Positions 7,931-17,360 are shown, numbered from the stretch's first letter. The stretch is DNA of 64,000 nucleotides from Halomonas sp. GT (GCF_002082565.1 NZ_CP020562.1:4092001-4156000), one strand, 5' to 3'. Numbers and translations are program-made. Notes: generated by a model from the sequence alone, not told the origin.

Positions 7931-8689
7931 TTACAGCGCTAAGTCATACTCAACGATCAGCGGTGCAAACTCAGAGAAGGTCGCATCGTAATCGATCCAC
8001 GCGTCGACCACATGGCGACGGAAGTTGGGGCCGACCAGCTGGTAGTCGATCCGCCAGCCTTCTTGGCGCTCACGGGGCACGTCTTGGTCGAGCTTTGGCC
8101 ACCAGGTATATTCGCCAGCGTCGCGATTAATTTCGCGGAAGGTGTCGATAAAGCCGGTTGGGCCAAGCACCTGATCCATCCAGGCACGCTCTTCCGGGCG
8201 GAAACCAGAGGTAAGCTGATTATCCGACCAGTTGGCCAAATCGATGGTTTTATGGGCAACGTGCCAGGTACCACAGATGATGTATTCGCGACGTTTGCGC
8301 GACATCTTCGTTAGGTACTCTTGGTACTGCTCCATAAACGCCTGTTTGGCTTTTTGATCACTTCCATCAGGCATCAAGAAGGTAGCGATGCTGAAGCGGT
8401 CATAATCCGCCTGCAGAAAGCGCCCTTCGTGATCACACTGAGGGAACCCAAGGCCGTACATAATCGCCTTGGGAATTTTGCGGCAATAGAGTGCCACGCC
8501 AGAGAAACCATCTTCTTCTGCATCCAGGAAGTAGCCTTCCGGATAGAGAATATGGTCGTCCAGTTCAAAACTTTTTGCCTTAATGTTCTGCACGCAGATC
8601 ACGTCGGCATCCTGCTGAGCCAGCCAGTCCAGGAAGCCACGGTCGACGGCATCACGTATACCATTGACATTGATGCTGGCAATTTTCAT
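7931..8689 (-). CDS. crc: Catabolite repression control protein Crc (inactive ExoIII fold)
   Basis: 252-aa member of the exonuclease III/AP-endonuclease fold that is very unlikely to be a nuclease. Compared with ExoIII, the catalytic Glu is N35 (VQNIKA), the Asp-x-Asn pair is T141/H143 (CGTWHVAH) and the final Asp-His is E240/F241 (SEFAPL). Asn7 and D215 (RIDYQ) remain. Pseudomonas Crc has the same kind of losses and sits beside pyrE, rph and yicC exactly as here. Crc acts with Hfq to block translation of catabolic mRNAs carrying A-rich target motifs. An automatic label of exodeoxyribonuclease III would be misleading. It is divergent from pyrE. Confidence 0.9.
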   Translation of the reverse strand: MKIASINVNGIRDAVDRGFLDWLAQQDADVICVQNIKAKSFELDDHILYPEGYFLDAEEDGFSGVALYCRKIPKAIMYGLGFPQCDHEGRFLQADYDRFSIATFLMPDGSDQKAKQAFMEQYQEYLTKMSRKRREYIICGTWHVAHKTIDLANWSDNQLTSGFRPEERAWMDQVLGPTGFIDTFREINRDAGEYTWWPKLDQDVPRERQEGWRIDYQLVGPNFRRHVVDAWIDYDATFSEFAPLIVEYDLAL

Positions 8690-8841
8690 AAATCGTCCCT
8701 TTTGCGTCGCTGCTGTATGATACCCGACGTTTAGACGTTTGGGTAAATAGACAAACCAAATCTTGCTATTTAACCCCGTTTTATTGTTGCGTTTACTTAG
8801 ATTCCTATTACTTACATTCCTATCGACAAGAGAAGACCACC

Positions 8842-9507
8842 GTGGCCACCACTCTACAACCCTATCAGCGCGATTTCATTGCCTTCGCTATTGAGCAGGG
8901 CGTGCTCAAGTTTGGCGAGTTCACGCTTAAGTCAGGGCGAGTAAGCCCTTACTTTTTCAATGCAGGCCTGTTTCAAACCGGCCGTGCCCTGGCCAAGCTA
9001 GGCCGATTTTACGCCCAGGCGATTGTCGATAGTGGCCTGCAGGCGGATGTATTGTTTGGTCCAGCTTATAAAGGCATTCCCTTGGCAGCGGTTACCGCCG
9101 CAGCTTTAGCCGACCACCACGACCGCGATATGCCCTACGCGTTTAATCGTAAAGAGGCCAAAACCCATGGCGAGGGGGGCAATATTGTCGGCGCGCCACT
9201 GGCTGGCGATATTTTGATCATTGATGACGTGATTACGGCCGGTACGGCTATCCGTGAAGTGATGAGCCTAATTGAGCAAAGCGGTGCCCGCGCGGGTGGC
9301 GTGATTATTGCGCTTGACCGCCAAGAGCGTGGTCAGGGCGAACAAAGCGCTATCCAGGAAGTCCAGGCTCAGTACGGCATGCCGGTTGTCAGTATTGTCA
9401 CCTTAGAGCAAGTGCTTACTTACCTTGAAGAGCATGCTGGCGGCGAAATGCTTGCTTACGCCGAGGCCGTACGCGCTTATCGCGACCGCTACGGCATCAC
9501 CGGCTAG
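8842..9507 (+). CDS. pyrE: Orotate phosphoribosyltransferase
   Basis: Converts orotate and PRPP to OMP in de novo pyrimidine synthesis. The 221-aa product has the N-terminal segment [21 protein letters not shown] typical of PyrE and the PRPP-binding motif [16 protein letters not shown]. The start is GTG, preceded only by a weak purine-rich GAGAAG. It diverges from crc across a 152-bp promoter region and converges on trmL 12 bp away. Confidence 0.97.
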   Translation: MATTLQPYQRDFIAFAIEQGVLKFGEFTLKSGRVSPYFFNAGLFQTGRALAKLGRFYAQAIVDSGLQADVLFGPAYKGIPLAAVTAAALADHHDRDMPYAFNRKEAKTHGEGGNIVGAPLAGDILIIDDVITAGTAIREVMSLIEQSGARAGGVIIALDRQERGQGEQSAIQEVQAQYGMPVVSIVTLEQVLTYLEEHAGGEMLAYAEAVRAYRDRYGITG

Positions 9508-9519
9508 ACGCTGCATCTA

Positions 9520-9993
9520 TCACTCATTGCCTAATGCGCCAGCATAGTCTTGCTGGCGCCACGCTTCATAGCTGACGATGGCAACGGCGTTGGAAAGGTT
9601 CAAGCTGCGGTTATTGGGCTGCATGGGGATGCGCAGCTTCTGTTCTGCGCGTAGCGCAGCATGGACCTGGGGCGACAGCCCTGCGGTTTCCGAACCGAAC
9701 AGCAGTACATCGCCCGGCGCGAAAGCCGCGTCGCTATGAGCGCGGGTGCCTTTAGTGGTAATCGCCCATATCGTGCGCTCCTGCATCGCCGCTTGAAACG
9801 CCGTAAAATCAGCATGGCGGGTAACATTGGCTAGGTCGCGGTAATCTAGTCCGGCGCGCCGCAGCTTTTTCTCTTCGAGATCAAAGCCCAGCGGTTCAAT
9901 TAAATGTAATCGGCAGCCATTGTTAGCCACCAGGCGCATAATGTTACCCGTGTTGGGTGCCATACGCGGTTCAAATAGCGCTACTTCAAACAT
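9520..9993 (-). CDS. trmL: tRNA (cytidine/uridine-34-2'-O)-methyltransferase TrmL
   Basis: SPOUT-class methyltransferase that 2'-O-methylates the wobble base of tRNA-Leu. The frame opens at GTG 9999, but ATG 9993 ([20 protein letters not shown]) has AGGTGG correctly spaced upstream and gives 157 aa, the usual TrmL length. The C-terminal SAM-binding trefoil knot is visible as [19 protein letters not shown] and [27 protein letters not shown]. Small, complete and convergent with pyrE. Confidence 0.95.
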   Translation of the reverse strand: MFEVALFEPRMAPNTGNIMRLVANNGCRLHLIEPLGFDLEEKKLRRAGLDYRDLANVTRHADFTAFQAAMQERTIWAITTKGTRAHSDAAFAPGDVLLFGSETAGLSPQVHAALRAEQKLRIPMQPNNRSLNLSNAVAIVSYEAWRQQDYAGALGNE

Positions 9994-10061
9994 TACCACC
10001 TGCCTATTATTAACTCATTGTGCGTTCGCCCAGCGCCGCTGATTGTAATGGAATTTGCCTA

Positions 10062-10204
10062 GGAAGCCTTTGATTAATGTGATGAGCGCAGGCCAGACAA
10101 GGCAAAAATCAACGAAAAAGCGGAGTTTACGGGTTGTAAATGAGCATTTTGAGGCGATTTTTAACGCAGTATGGCAAAGCGTAATAGTTAATCAGAGGTT
10201 TTCC
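10062..10204. repeat. 143-bp MITE-like element with terminal inverted repeats
   Basis: The intergenic region between trmL and rep contains a segment whose left end (GGAAGCCTTTGATTAAT) matches the complement of its right end (GGAAAACCTCTGATTAACT) with one indel and a few mismatches. There is no coding frame. The interior has its own complementary-looking segments (GGCAAAAATCAACG against CGATTTTTAACGC-like sequence). The form fits a non-autonomous miniature element or an intergenic repeat family. No second copy was found by eye in the window. Confidence 0.55.
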
Positions 10205-10233
10205 AGAAACACTTGTAGAGGTCACCTTTAACC

Positions 10234-12303
10234 ATGACGCCCCAACCGCCAAAGAGCATTCTTAGCCGTATTAAAGGGCTAAACCCGCGCCAGCAGGAAG
10301 CGGTGCGTTATATCAATGGCCCCTGTTTGGTCTTGGCGGGCGCGGGGTCTGGTAAAACCAGCGTTATTACCACCAAAATCGCCTATCTGGTGCAAGAGTG
10401 CGGCATGAGCGCGCGCAAAATAGCGGCGGTTACCTTTACCAATAAAGCCGCCAGGGAGATGAAAGAGCGCGTTGGGCAAATGCTGAAGGGTAAAGAGGGC
10501 CACGGGCTAACGGTGTCGACGTTTCACAATTTAGGCCTAAATATTATTCGCGGCGAGCTAAAAACCCTGGGCTACAAGCCGGGCTTTTCATTGTTTGACC
10601 CAGAAGATGCCAAAGCACTGCTGCGCGATTTGATGAACAAAGACGCTCAGGTAGACGCCGAGCAGATCAACGCAGTGCAGAGCAAAATATCCACGTGGAA
10701 GAACGACTTAGTGCTACCCAGTGACGCGCTTTCGTTTGCCGCGGATGATGACGAGCACTTTGCCGCACGGGTTTATGAAGCTTACGTGCGCCACTTAAAA
10801 GCCTATAACGCGGTGGATTTTGACGACCTGATTCTACTGCCGGTGGTTCTGCTACAACGTGACCCAGAGGCACTGACCCGCTGGCGGAACAAAATCCACT
10901 ACATGCTCGTGGATGAGTATCAGGACACTAACGTTTCCCAGTACCTGTTGGTGAAACTGCTGATGGCGGAGCGGGCTACCTTTACCGTGGTTGGCGACGA
11001 CGATCAGTCGATCTACGCGTGGCGCGGGGCAAGGCCTGAAAACTTGGTGACCCTTGGCGAAGACTTCCCACGCCTGAACGTTATCAAGCTGGAGCAGAAC
11101 TACCGCTCGACCGGCACCATTTTGCGCGCGGCTAACACGTTAATTGCCAACAACCCGCACGTTTACGATAAAACGCTATGGTCGGATATGGGCGATGGCG
11201 CGCCTATCCGGGTCATCGTCAACCGCCATGAAGAGGCGGAGTCAGAGCGGGTAGCCAGCGAAATGCTGACTCGGCGCATCAAAGAGAAGGCGGAATGGCG
11301 AGATTTTGCGGTGCTCTATCGGGGTAATTTTCAGGCACGTTTATTAGAGCTCAAGCTGCAGCACTACCAAATTCCCTACAAGCTTTCCGGCGGTACGTCG
11401 TTTTTCTCTCGCAACGAGATCAAGGACACCATGGCCTATCTGCGGCTGTTAATTAATCCCGCCGATGACAATGCCTTTTTACGCATTGTGAACGTGCCCC
11501 GCCGCGAGATAGGCCCCGGCACGTTGGAAAAGCTAGCTAACTATGCAACAGAACGCTCTATTTCGCTGTTTGCTGCCTGCCACGAGTTGGGGTTAGAGCA
11601 AACGCTGCCGACTCGGGCCGTGGAGCGGCTTTCACGCTTTACGCATTTTATTGATGGCGTGCGCAAGCGCATGGATCAAGACGATGCCATCGCGGCCATT
11701 CGTGACATGCTGCGTGATATGGATTACGAGGCATGGCTCTATCAGAATGCCAGCGCCCCCACCGTCGCTGAACGGCGTATGGCCAACGTATGGGTTTTGA
11801 TTGATCAGCTAGAAAAGTCGTTAAACCGCGACCCAGAAGATGCCGATGACTCCACTGCAACGGAAACCGATGGCGTCGAAGCTGCTATTTCGCGCTTGGT
11901 GCTTCGGGATATTCTTGAACAACAGGCCGAAGAAGACGACTCCGACCGTGTGCAACTACTTACCATGCACGCTTCGAAAGGACTGGAATTTCCCCATGTG
12001 TATTTGATGGGCTTAGAGGAAGATTTGCTGCCCCACCGCAATGCCATTGAAATGGGCACCGTGGAAGAGGAGCGCCGTCTGGCTTACGTCGGTATTACGC
12101 GAGCAAGGCGAACCTTGACACTGACATTAGCCCGCCAGCGTAAAGCGTATGGTGAACTAATGGACTGCCAGCCCAGCCGCTTTTTAGACGAACTGCCCGC
12201 TGATGATTTGGAGTGGGAGGGCCGCGCCGATAAAGAAGACCCCGAGAAAAAGCAGGCACGCGGGCAAGATGCGATTGCCGGGCTGCGTTCCTTGTTGGGT
12301 TAG
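10234..12303 (+). CDS. rep: ATP-dependent DNA helicase Rep
   Basis: Superfamily 1A 3'-5' helicase that clears protein roadblocks ahead of the replication fork. The 689-aa product carries motif Q (LNPRQQEAV), Walker A AGAGSGKT at residues 35-42, motif Ia TFTNKAAREMKERV, Walker B VDEYQDTN, motif III VGDDDQSIYAWRGA, motif IV QNYRST, motif V LLTMHASKGLEFPHVYL and motif VI EERRLAYVGITRAR. Length and the short C-terminal tail match Rep rather than the longer UvrD. It is followed by a hairpin that mainly serves the convergent cytochrome gene. Confidence 0.95.
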   Translation: MTPQPPKSILSRIKGLNPRQQEAVRYINGPCLVLAGAGSGKTSVITTKIAYLVQECGMSARKIAAVTFTNKAAREMKERVGQMLKGKEGHGLTVSTFHNLGLNIIRGELKTLGYKPGFSLFDPEDAKALLRDLMNKDAQVDAEQINAVQSKISTWKNDLVLPSDALSFAADDDEHFAARVYEAYVRHLKAYNAVDFDDLILLPVVLLQRDPEALTRWRNKIHYMLVDEYQDTNVSQYLLVKLLMAERATFTVVGDDDQSIYAWRGARPENLVTLGEDFPRLNVIKLEQNYRSTGTILRAANTLIANNPHVYDKTLWSDMGDGAPIRVIVNRHEEAESERVASEMLTRRIKEKAEWRDFAVLYRGNFQARLLELKLQHYQIPYKLSGGTSFFSRNEIKDTMAYLRLLINPADDNAFLRIVNVPRREIGPGTLEKLANYATERSISLFAACHELGLEQTLPTRAVERLSRFTHFIDGVRKRMDQDDAIAAIRDMLRDMDYEAWLYQNASAPTVAERRMANVWVLIDQLEKSLNRDPEDADDSTATETDGVEAAISRLVLRDILEQQAEEDDSDRVQLLTMHASKGLEFPHVYLMGLEEDLLPHRNAIEMGTVEEERRLAYVGITRARRTLTLTLARQRKAYGELMDCQPSRFLDELPADDLEWEGRADKEDPEKKQARGQDAIAGLRSLLG

Positions 12304-12320
12304 CGGCAAGTCATAAGAAC

Positions 12321-12363
12321 ACAAAAAATATCCACAGGGGGTTTTCAAAACCCACCTGTGGAT
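12321..12363 (-). terminator. Terminator of the cytochrome c gene
   Basis: A 16-bp stem with one bulged base (ATCCACAGG plus GGGTTTT paired with AAAACCC and CCTGTGGAT) lies between the convergent rep and cytochrome genes. On the minus strand it is followed by a TATTTTTT run, so it terminates the cytochrome transcript and may also stop rep readthrough. Confidence 0.85.
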
Positions 12364-12392
12364 AGATTACACAACATCATAACAACAACAGC

Positions 12393-13265
12393 TTATTCCA
12401 CTTCTGAAACCATGTAATCGACAACGGCCATAATCTCTTCGTCAGAAGCACTGCTACCACCACGCGGTGGCATCACGCCTTTACCGTTAAACACACTTTG
12501 GTAAAGTGCATCGACACCCTGCTCAAGGCGCGGCGCCCACGCATCAGCATCGCCAATCAAAGGGGCACCGGCAACGCCTGCCGCGTGGCAAGCAACACAA
12601 CCAGCACTGGCATAAAGCGCTTCACCATCTAAACCGCTGCCACCACTAGAAGCTTCCTCTTCGCTAGTGGCCGCTTCTTCTTCACTGGCAACTGCTTCTT
12701 CTTCGCTCGCTGCAGCGTCAGTAGTCTCTTCATCGGCACTGGCATCCTCTGCCGCAGCCATATCGTCGCTAGCGCTCTCTTCAGTTGCTTCAGCAGCCGC
12801 TTCTTCGTCACCGCCACCTAGCTCGGGAACGTCCATGACAGGCTCAACCATATACGCTGTCGCCGCTTCCATCTCTTCGTCTGACAGGTTGGGGTTGCCG
12901 CCACGAGCAGGCATTGCACCAATACCATTAATCGAATGCTCTAGCAGTGTCGCGAAACCTTGTTCGGTACGCTCAGCCCACGCGGCTTCGTCGCCACGAA
13001 CTGGAGCGCCAGCAGCGCCCGTTTCGTGGCACGCCATACAGACATTGTTATAAATGCCTTCGCCATCAATTTCACCGTCGCCGCTACCGCTAGCGGCTGT
13101 CGGCGCTGCTGCGCTACCACAGTCTTGGCCTTGCAAACAGAGTTGACCTACCGGCGCTAAGCGCTCAGCGATTGCGTCACGTGCTGCGTCTTGGGCATAA
13201 GCACCGGATGTGCCTGCCATGACGCCTAGGGCCGCCAGCCCGCTCATGATCAGCTTAGATTTCAC
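12393..13265 (-). CDS. Periplasmic dihaem cytochrome c5-family protein with acidic linker
   Basis: 290-aa exported electron carrier from the chosen GTG at 13265 (AGAGG 8 bp upstream); the frame runs 72 bp further without a signal-like start. A signal peptide ends in GAYA. Two class-I haem domains each have CxxCH (C76-C79-H80 and C223-C226-H227) and a likely axial Met in the repeated contexts GAMPARGG and GVMPPRGG, with cytochrome c5-like spacing. Between them is about 60 residues of Glu/Ala/Ser-rich low-complexity sequence with tandem SEEEA units. Such an acidic tether suits a halophile's periplasm. Partner oxidase unknown. Monocistronic between two terminator or promoter gaps. Confidence 0.9.
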   Translation of the reverse strand: MKSKLIMSGLAALGVMAGTSGAYAQDAARDAIAERLAPVGQLCLQGQDCGSAAAPTAASGSGDGEIDGEGIYNNVCMACHETGAAGAPVRGDEAAWAERTEQGFATLLEHSINGIGAMPARGGNPNLSDEEMEAATAYMVEPVMDVPELGGGDEEAAAEATEESASDDMAAAEDASADEETTDAAASEEEAVASEEEAATSEEEASSGGSGLDGEALYASAGCVACHAAGVAGAPLIGDADAWAPRLEQGVDALYQSVFNGKGVMPPRGGSSASDEEIMAVVDYMVSEVE

Positions 13266-13489
13266 TCTCACCACCTCTTGAGTTTTGTCATAAAACGTTT
13301 TGTGCTTAACCCCTGCGCGCGGCAGCGACATCATCAACTTGCGGCAACCGAGACGCCAAGACGTGCATATCGTATTAGTATACCGAGAACGCTAAGCGTA
13401 AGAAAATGCTACTAAGCGCGGCAATTCAACCTATGCCGTACGCTGGGCTTTTTTTAGCAGTTTAAAAAGGGTGCCAACGGTCATCTAAA

Positions 13490-14404
13490 TTAACACCAAG
13501 CCAGTAAACGCTGCTGAGCATAACGCGTAAACCCTGCCTGAGCATATACACGCTTTGCGGGGATATTTTGTGCATCAACGGTGAGCGTGAAGTCACTGGC
13601 TCCCGCCTTGTTAGCCAACGCCTGCGCTTGTTGAACAATTGCCTTGCCCAGCCCCTCACCGCGCCATTCAGGCAACAGCCCCATCAACTGCAACGACCAA
13701 TGTTGGGTAACAGGATTGGGAGCAAGTAATAGTACACCGACTATTTCCCCCTGATGCCACACCTGATACCAATGCTCTGGCGCATGCGGCGCTTGGTCAT
13801 AAAATCCCGCAAGTAACGCGTCAATGGTGAGCGCTTCGCGAAGCGCTGGGCAGTCTAACGAGCCTTCGCTAACCTTCATTACCAGCGCCTGCTGTTGAGT
13901 GGGAGTCAATTCAGCAAAGGGGCTTAGCATCAGTAGATTAGCGGGTAAGTGAACGGTTTGGCACTGCCACACAAGATGCTCCAGGGTAGCAAGCGCCTGC
14001 ATACCGTGGGTCACTAACATTGTTTCCCAGTTGGCCACATCGTCGGATAACGCCACATGGCATAGTGCAATCGGCTGCTCGTTTACCCAACCCTGTAACG
14101 CTTTTAACAGCTTATTGGCGGCCGAATTATGCTGCCTAGGTAGCCAAAGCTGCGCCATTTGGTTAGCCAACGGCTGTACCCAGGCAGCGGCTTCGATATG
14201 GCCCGCTTGGGTGGCTATCCATAGGCCATGCCAAACCGTGTCAGGACCCGCTTTTACGGTTGATAAGGCATGCTGCAATCCGGGCTGTAGTGCAGGGTCA
14301 TGCACGGCAGCTAAATGCAGTAGCGCTTCACGCCGTTGTTCCGGTGGGCACTGCATTACTGTGGTAGCGAAGGAGCGGTGGCCGAAAGGGGCATGACGTG
14401 TCAT
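13490..14404 (-). CDS. GNAT-family N-acetyltransferase
   Basis: 304-aa protein with a C-terminal GNAT fold. The acetyl-CoA loop reads LLPEWRGEGLGKAIVQQAQ and is followed by TLTVDAQNIPAKRVYAQAGF, the usual beta5/alpha4 region. The N-terminal half (about 160 residues) is a second divergent domain, making it a tandem-GNAT-like protein. I prefer ATG 14404 (MTRHAPFGHRS) because AGGAACG lies upstream; an earlier ATG at 14449 lacks a ribosome site. Divergent from the response regulator gene by about 50 bp. Substrate unknown. Confidence 0.82.
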   Translation of the reverse strand: MTRHAPFGHRSFATTVMQCPPEQRREALLHLAAVHDPALQPGLQHALSTVKAGPDTVWHGLWIATQAGHIEAAAWVQPLANQMAQLWLPRQHNSAANKLLKALQGWVNEQPIALCHVALSDDVANWETMLVTHGMQALATLEHLVWQCQTVHLPANLLMLSPFAELTPTQQQALVMKVSEGSLDCPALREALTIDALLAGFYDQAPHAPEHWYQVWHQGEIVGVLLLAPNPVTQHWSLQLMGLLPEWRGEGLGKAIVQQAQALANKAGASDFTLTVDAQNIPAKRVYAQAGFTRYAQQRLLAWC

Positions 14405-14453
14405 GTTACGTTCCTGAGTAGCCCGCCGTGAATGAAAGGAGTCATCCATCTAA

Positions 14454-15113
14454 ATGCGCATTTTACTGGTTGAGGACGACCCTAGCTTAGCGTCAGGGAT
14501 TCGTATGGCTCTGAAACCTGAGCACTATACGGTAGATCATTTAGCCGATGGTGATAACGTACTTCATGCGCTTAAAAATGAACCCTTTGATGCAGTCATC
14601 TTGGATCTGGGTTTGCCGACAATCGATGGCATGGAAGTACTGCGCGCTATTCGGCGACATGGTAGCCAAGTGCCCATTTTGGTTCTGACTGCCCGCGATG
14701 CAGTGGATAACCGCATCGAAGGATTGGACGCGGGTGCCGACGACTATCTCACTAAACCCTTCGAAGTAGCAGAATTAAAAGCGCGCCTGCGTGCTTTATT
14801 GCGCCGCAGCCAAGGGCAAACCAGTGGCTTGCTCAACTGTCGAGGAATTAGCCTGGATCCTCAGACCTTACAGGTGAGTTATCAACATCAAGTGATCACG
14901 CTTTCGCGCCGTGAGCTAACGTTACTGCAGGAGTTTATGAGCCACCCAGGCCGTGTTTTCACCCGCGATACCTTAACGCGTTTAGTGTACGGCTGGGAGG
15001 AAGATGTCGAGAGTAACGCTATCGAAGTTCATATCCACCACTTACGACGAAAGTTGTTTCCTGAGGTGATTCGTACCGTGCGAGGGATTGGCTATGTCAT
15101 GGATAAATCGTAA
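14454..15113 (+). CDS. OmpR/PhoB-family response regulator
   Basis: 219-aa transcription factor of a two-component system. The receiver domain has acidic residues E7/D8/D9, the phosphoacceptor D51 (ILDLGLP), T79 and K101 (LTKPF). The winged-helix C-terminal domain ends with the recognition region SNAIEVHIHHLRRKL and wing GIGYVM. It is closest in pattern to the QseB/PmrA subgroup. Its histidine kinase starts 25 bp after its stop. A PmrA/QseB assignment is not secure without target sites. Confidence 0.93.
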   Translation: MRILLVEDDPSLASGIRMALKPEHYTVDHLADGDNVLHALKNEPFDAVILDLGLPTIDGMEVLRAIRRHGSQVPILVLTARDAVDNRIEGLDAGADDYLTKPFEVAELKARLRALLRRSQGQTSGLLNCRGISLDPQTLQVSYQHQVITLSRRELTLLQEFMSHPGRVFTRDTLTRLVYGWEEDVESNAIEVHIHHLRRKLFPEVIRTVRGIGYVMDKS

Positions 15114-15138
15114 TGGTTAACGTACACAAGGCAAGCCT

Positions 15139-16551
15139 ATGAGTTCTATTCGCCAGCGCACCTTGGGGCTTGCACTGCTTGTGTTTGGTGCAAGCATGTT
15201 AGTCATTGGCTTTATTAGCTATCGCTATGCTGCCCATGAGATTGAAGAGCTTCATGATGCTAGCCTGGCACAAAATGCCCGTTTGCTAGAAGGACTACTT
15301 CAGGCACCAATGCCCGATAGCGATCGTGCGCTTTTATTAAACAGTGTGGAGAGCGCACTGCTACGTGCCGAGCAATCCGATAATCGCTTGGCAGGCCATC
15401 GTTATGAAAGCAAGCTGGCGTTTCAGCTTTGGGAAGGCGACCGCCTTCTACTGCGTTCCGCCAGCGCCCCCGACTCGCCGTTTAATCAGCAACCACCAGG
15501 TTACTCAACGATGAGGGTAAATCAACATGACTGGCGCGTTTATGTCCTGGAGATTATAGGCAGCAACAAGCGCGTGGTGGTGGGCGAACGAGAAGACGTT
15601 CGTGGTGAACTGATCAGCGCAGTGGCACTACGCATCTTATTACCGGATCTTATTGGTCTGCCATTACTGACACTATTACTGTGGTGGTCGATTGGCTGGG
15701 GGCTTTCCCCCTTATCACGAATGGCAGAGCAGATTCGCGCCCGCGACCCTCACCATCTAAAACCGCTGACGCTTCATCCGCTTCCCCAAGAACTGGAAAC
15801 CATTTCTGGTGCCATAAACCGGCTGTTGGAACGGCTTCGCCAACTGCGTATTCGTGAAAAGCGCTTTATTGCCGATGCGGCTCACGAGCTACGCACCCCC
15901 TTCGCAGTGCTGGATTTGCATGCGCAAAATGCACTCGCTGCTGATAACGCCAATGACCGAGAGGAAGCGCTACACCACGTACGCAGCGGTGTAGCCCGTT
16001 CAACACGGCTCGTCTCTCAATTATTAACCCTCGCGCGCCTAGACCCCGAAGAAGAGCCGTTACCAGAGTATCGCCGTTCCGATGTATTACACGAGACTCG
16101 CGAAACGTTGGCAGAGCTTGCGCCACTGGCCGCCGAGCGACAACAGCAGCTGTTACTGGACGCTGATAGCCCTGCTAATTGGGAAATAGAAGAAGAGCCC
16201 GGCGCCATCGAAACACTGGTGCAAAATCTAGTCGGTAATGCCATTCAACATTCGCCTGCCCAAGGCGCTATTACGGTCACGCTTAAAGCATCAGCGAAAA
16301 GCGTTATCGTCATTGTTGATGATCAAGGGCCCGGCATCCCTGCAGCACAACGCAACCTGGTGATGGAGCGCTTCCAGCGTGCTGGACCTGGTGCTGGCGC
16401 GGGTTTAGGTCTGTCCATTGTCGAGCGTTTGGTCAAACGCCATCAGGGTGTCTTACTGCTTGATGATGCCCCTAGCGGTGGACTTCGTGTGCTGGCAACG
16501 TTTACCAGGAATGCCCTATCCCAACGCCAACCAAAAAATAATCGGCCATAA
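15139..16551 (+). CDS. Sensor histidine kinase
   Basis: 470-aa inner-membrane sensor, partner of the preceding regulator. TM1 about residues 9-31 and TM2 about 165-188 enclose a periplasmic sensor of roughly 130 residues rich in charged and aromatic positions. A short HAMP-like linker (residues 188-235) leads to the H-box HELRTPF with the phosphorylated H249. The ATPase domain has N-box LVQNLVGNAIQHS, G1 DDQGPGIP and G2 GAGLGLSIVERLV. The layout is that of QseC/PmrB-type kinases. Signal unknown. Confidence 0.93.
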   Translation: MSSIRQRTLGLALLVFGASMLVIGFISYRYAAHEIEELHDASLAQNARLLEGLLQAPMPDSDRALLLNSVESALLRAEQSDNRLAGHRYESKLAFQLWEGDRLLLRSASAPDSPFNQQPPGYSTMRVNQHDWRVYVLEIIGSNKRVVVGEREDVRGELISAVALRILLPDLIGLPLLTLLLWWSIGWGLSPLSRMAEQIRARDPHHLKPLTLHPLPQELETISGAINRLLERLRQLRIREKRFIADAAHELRTPFAVLDLHAQNALAADNANDREEALHHVRSGVARSTRLVSQLLTLARLDPEEEPLPEYRRSDVLHETRETLAELAPLAAERQQQLLLDADSPANWEIEEEPGAIETLVQNLVGNAIQHSPAQGAITVTLKASAKSVIVIVDDQGPGIPAAQRNLVMERFQRAGPGAGAGLGLSIVERLVKRHQGVLLLDDAPSGGLRVLATFTRNALSQRQPKNNRP

Positions 16552-16651
16552 AGGGTCTGTTAAGATTCCCATAAGAATTCCGTGCAAGTGTGAAAGTACA
16601 AGACAGGCAAGTAGTTAATGACCTGTCTATTCACACAACGGAGATATCCTG

Positions 16652-17269
16652 ATGAATATGCTCGTCCACACCCCCAAACCACTTATCCAGTTTGGCGAAA
16701 CGCCACTGCTTATTACGCCAGCCGCAAAACAGATAACACCTGAAAGTCCTGCGTTATCGGTGCTAACGGATTTTACTCAGGTCACGCCCCAGTCGGTAGC
16801 CGCTGATACGCCCATCGACGATGCCCATTTAAAAATGCGCCATGGAGGTGTTCGCCTGTTGTTTGTTCTCGACAAAGCTAACCATTGCATTGGCGTACTC
16901 ACCGCCAAAGAAGTTATCGGCACACGGCGCATTAACTTGGCGATGCAGCAGAGAAACCTTGATCGTACTGAAATTACAGCCGATATGATTATGACGCCCT
17001 GGCAAAAGCTTAGTGCGATGCCGTTTGAGCAACTTAACTCATTAACGATTGAAGACCTTGTGCTTTCTATGGAGCGTTTTACTGAGCAGCACTTGTTGAT
17101 TACTGAACATAAGCATAATCAACCATTAAGCGTACGCGGTATTATTTCTGCCACCGATATACAACATGCCATGGGCAATAAAACCACGATGAAGGTCGCC
17201 TCTTCAGTAGTGCCTACTGCCAGTAGCTTCGCCGATATTTGCAAAGTCATTACTGGGCACGACTTATAG
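16652..17269 (+). CDS. CBS-domain pair protein
   Basis: 205-aa soluble protein made mostly of a tandem CBS (Bateman) module: the first unit around ADTPIDDAHLKMRHGGVRLLFVLD and CIGVLTAKEVIG, the second around LTIEDLVLSMERFTEQHLLITE and VRGIISATDIQ. CBS pairs bind adenine nucleotides and regulate partners; no enzymatic domain is attached. GGAG precedes the start. A strong bidirectional terminator follows. Whether it relates to the upstream two-component system is unclear; a gap of 100 bp separates them. Confidence 0.82.
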   Translation: MNMLVHTPKPLIQFGETPLLITPAAKQITPESPALSVLTDFTQVTPQSVAADTPIDDAHLKMRHGGVRLLFVLDKANHCIGVLTAKEVIGTRRINLAMQQRNLDRTEITADMIMTPWQKLSAMPFEQLNSLTIEDLVLSMERFTEQHLLITEHKHNQPLSVRGIISATDIQHAMGNKTTMKVASSVVPTASSFADICKVITGHDL

Positions 17270-17321
17270 TCACTAAATTTACAGCAACTAAGTGAAACTA
17301 GAAAAACCTACTAACAGTATT

Positions 17322-17360
17322 AAAAACGCCCCTTATCAATTGATAAGAGGCGTTTTTTTT
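17322..17360. terminator. Bidirectional terminator between CBS gene and nhaD
   Basis: The stem AAAACGCC plus CTTATCA, paired with TGATAAG plus GGCGTTTT with one mismatch, has eight T on the plus strand and a GGCGTTTTTA end on the minus strand. It serves both convergent genes. Confidence 0.9.

Noticed and set aside
7931-8689. Annotation as exodeoxyribonuclease III
   Set aside because: The fold matches but the catalytic Glu, Asp-x-Asn and Asp-His positions are all substituted, and the gene neighbourhood is that of crc.
12667-13053. Ser/Ala-rich open frame opposite the cytochrome linker
   Set aside because: Its composition is the complement of the Glu/Ala/Ser repeat codons; no ribosome site or domain.
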